From: Maylandia zebra
Taxonomy: Eukaryota > Chordata > Actinopteri > Cichliformes > Cichlidae
Assembly: GCF_041146795.1 (NCBI RefSeq)
Contig: NC_135187.1
Span: forward strand, 3,731,556-3,795,555
Reading direction: 5' to 3'
DNA: 64,000 nucleotides
Shown here: positions 63,691 through 64,000 of the stretch, in pieces
Layout: the number at the start of each line of letters is the position of its first letter
Numbering within the stretch: position 1 is the stretch's first letter
Made by a program: the position numbers and the translations under genes
The notes under the pieces: model-generated
Seen by the model: the letters and a program-made list of their open reading frames with translations, nothing else
Told to the model about the DNA's origin: nothing
Databases searched by the model: none

Positions 63691-64000
63691 TTTGCTCTCG
63701 CTCTGCAGGCCTACTTGTTGTTCCTACAGTATTTAAATGTAGAATGGGAGGCAGAGCCTTCAGTGTTCAGGCCCCTCTTCTGTGGAACCAGCTTCCAGTT
63801 TGGATTCAGGAGACAGACACTATCTCTACTTTTAGGCTTCAAACTTTCCTTTTTGCTAAAGCATATAGTTAGGGCTGGACCAGGCTGCTGGGGGATTCCC
63901 ACCTTTAGTCCCCTTTGACTCACTATGTGTTTAAACACCTCTCTGTATTTAATCATTAGTTATTATTAATCTCTGTCTCTTGGCCAAAGTCAGTTTTTTT
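63690..64000 (+). pseudogene. LINE ORF2 C-terminal fragment and 3' region
   Basis: The plus strand has GRAFSVQAPLLWNQLPVWI followed by a serine/threonine then FRLQTFLFAKAYS and stop, the C-terminal signature of L2/Rex-type LINEs (APLLWNQLP). Truncated upstream and possibly continuing past the window. Confidence 0.65.

Overview
The window is a piece of a teleost immunoglobulin light-chain (IgL) locus that has been heavily invaded by transposable elements. Evidence for a fish genome: the V segments carry a 12-bp-spacer RSS and the J segments a 23-bp-spacer RSS (kappa-type layout); V and J-C usually lie on opposite strands, as in known teleost light-chain clusters; (CA)n runs are abundant; and the mobile elements are typical of fish (Tf1/sushi-like chromovirus, Tc1-like, hAT-like, L2-like LINE). 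The species cannot be fixed from the sequence; a percomorph such as a cichlid is only a guess.

Layout. Cluster A (1-14.4 kb): truncated C exon (minus) at the left edge, two J segments (minus), a 6.9-kb chromovirus retrotransposon at 1479-8403 with a further 1.5-kb insert in its pol gene, V1 (plus), a complete Tc1-like transposon with an open transposase, a leader relic, then V2 (plus). Cluster B (15.5-28 kb): C2 (minus), J3 (minus), a solo LTR, a broken J4, V3 and V4 (plus), three decayed C fragments or C flanks, and a V pseudogene reduced to leader plus RSS. Cluster C (28-44.4 kb): repeats, an L2-like LINE, V5 (plus), two nested IS630/Tc1-type transposons, three splice-compatible exons of an unknown gene, then an inverted block V6 (minus), C3 (plus), V7 (minus) without any visible J. 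Cluster D (44.4-64 kb): a hAT-like element with a perfect 38-bp hairpin, two V genes of a second family (V8, and leaderless V9), a truncated Tc1 copy and hAT relic, V10 (plus), C4 (minus), J5 (minus), V11 (plus), a solo LTR and LINE debris.

How the parts work together. Each V is a split gene: leader exon, a nearly invariant 107-bp intron, V exon, then RSS. Each J ends in a splice donor in the same phase as the C acceptor. RAG-mediated joining of a plus-strand V to a minus-strand J would proceed by inversion and place V-J upstream of C. V6 and V7, on the minus strand, would instead join the J-C units to their left by deletion. V promoters, leaders, introns, frameworks and 3' flanks are almost identical between copies while the CDRs differ, which indicates recent duplication and/or gene conversion. 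No complete unrelated host gene is recognised.
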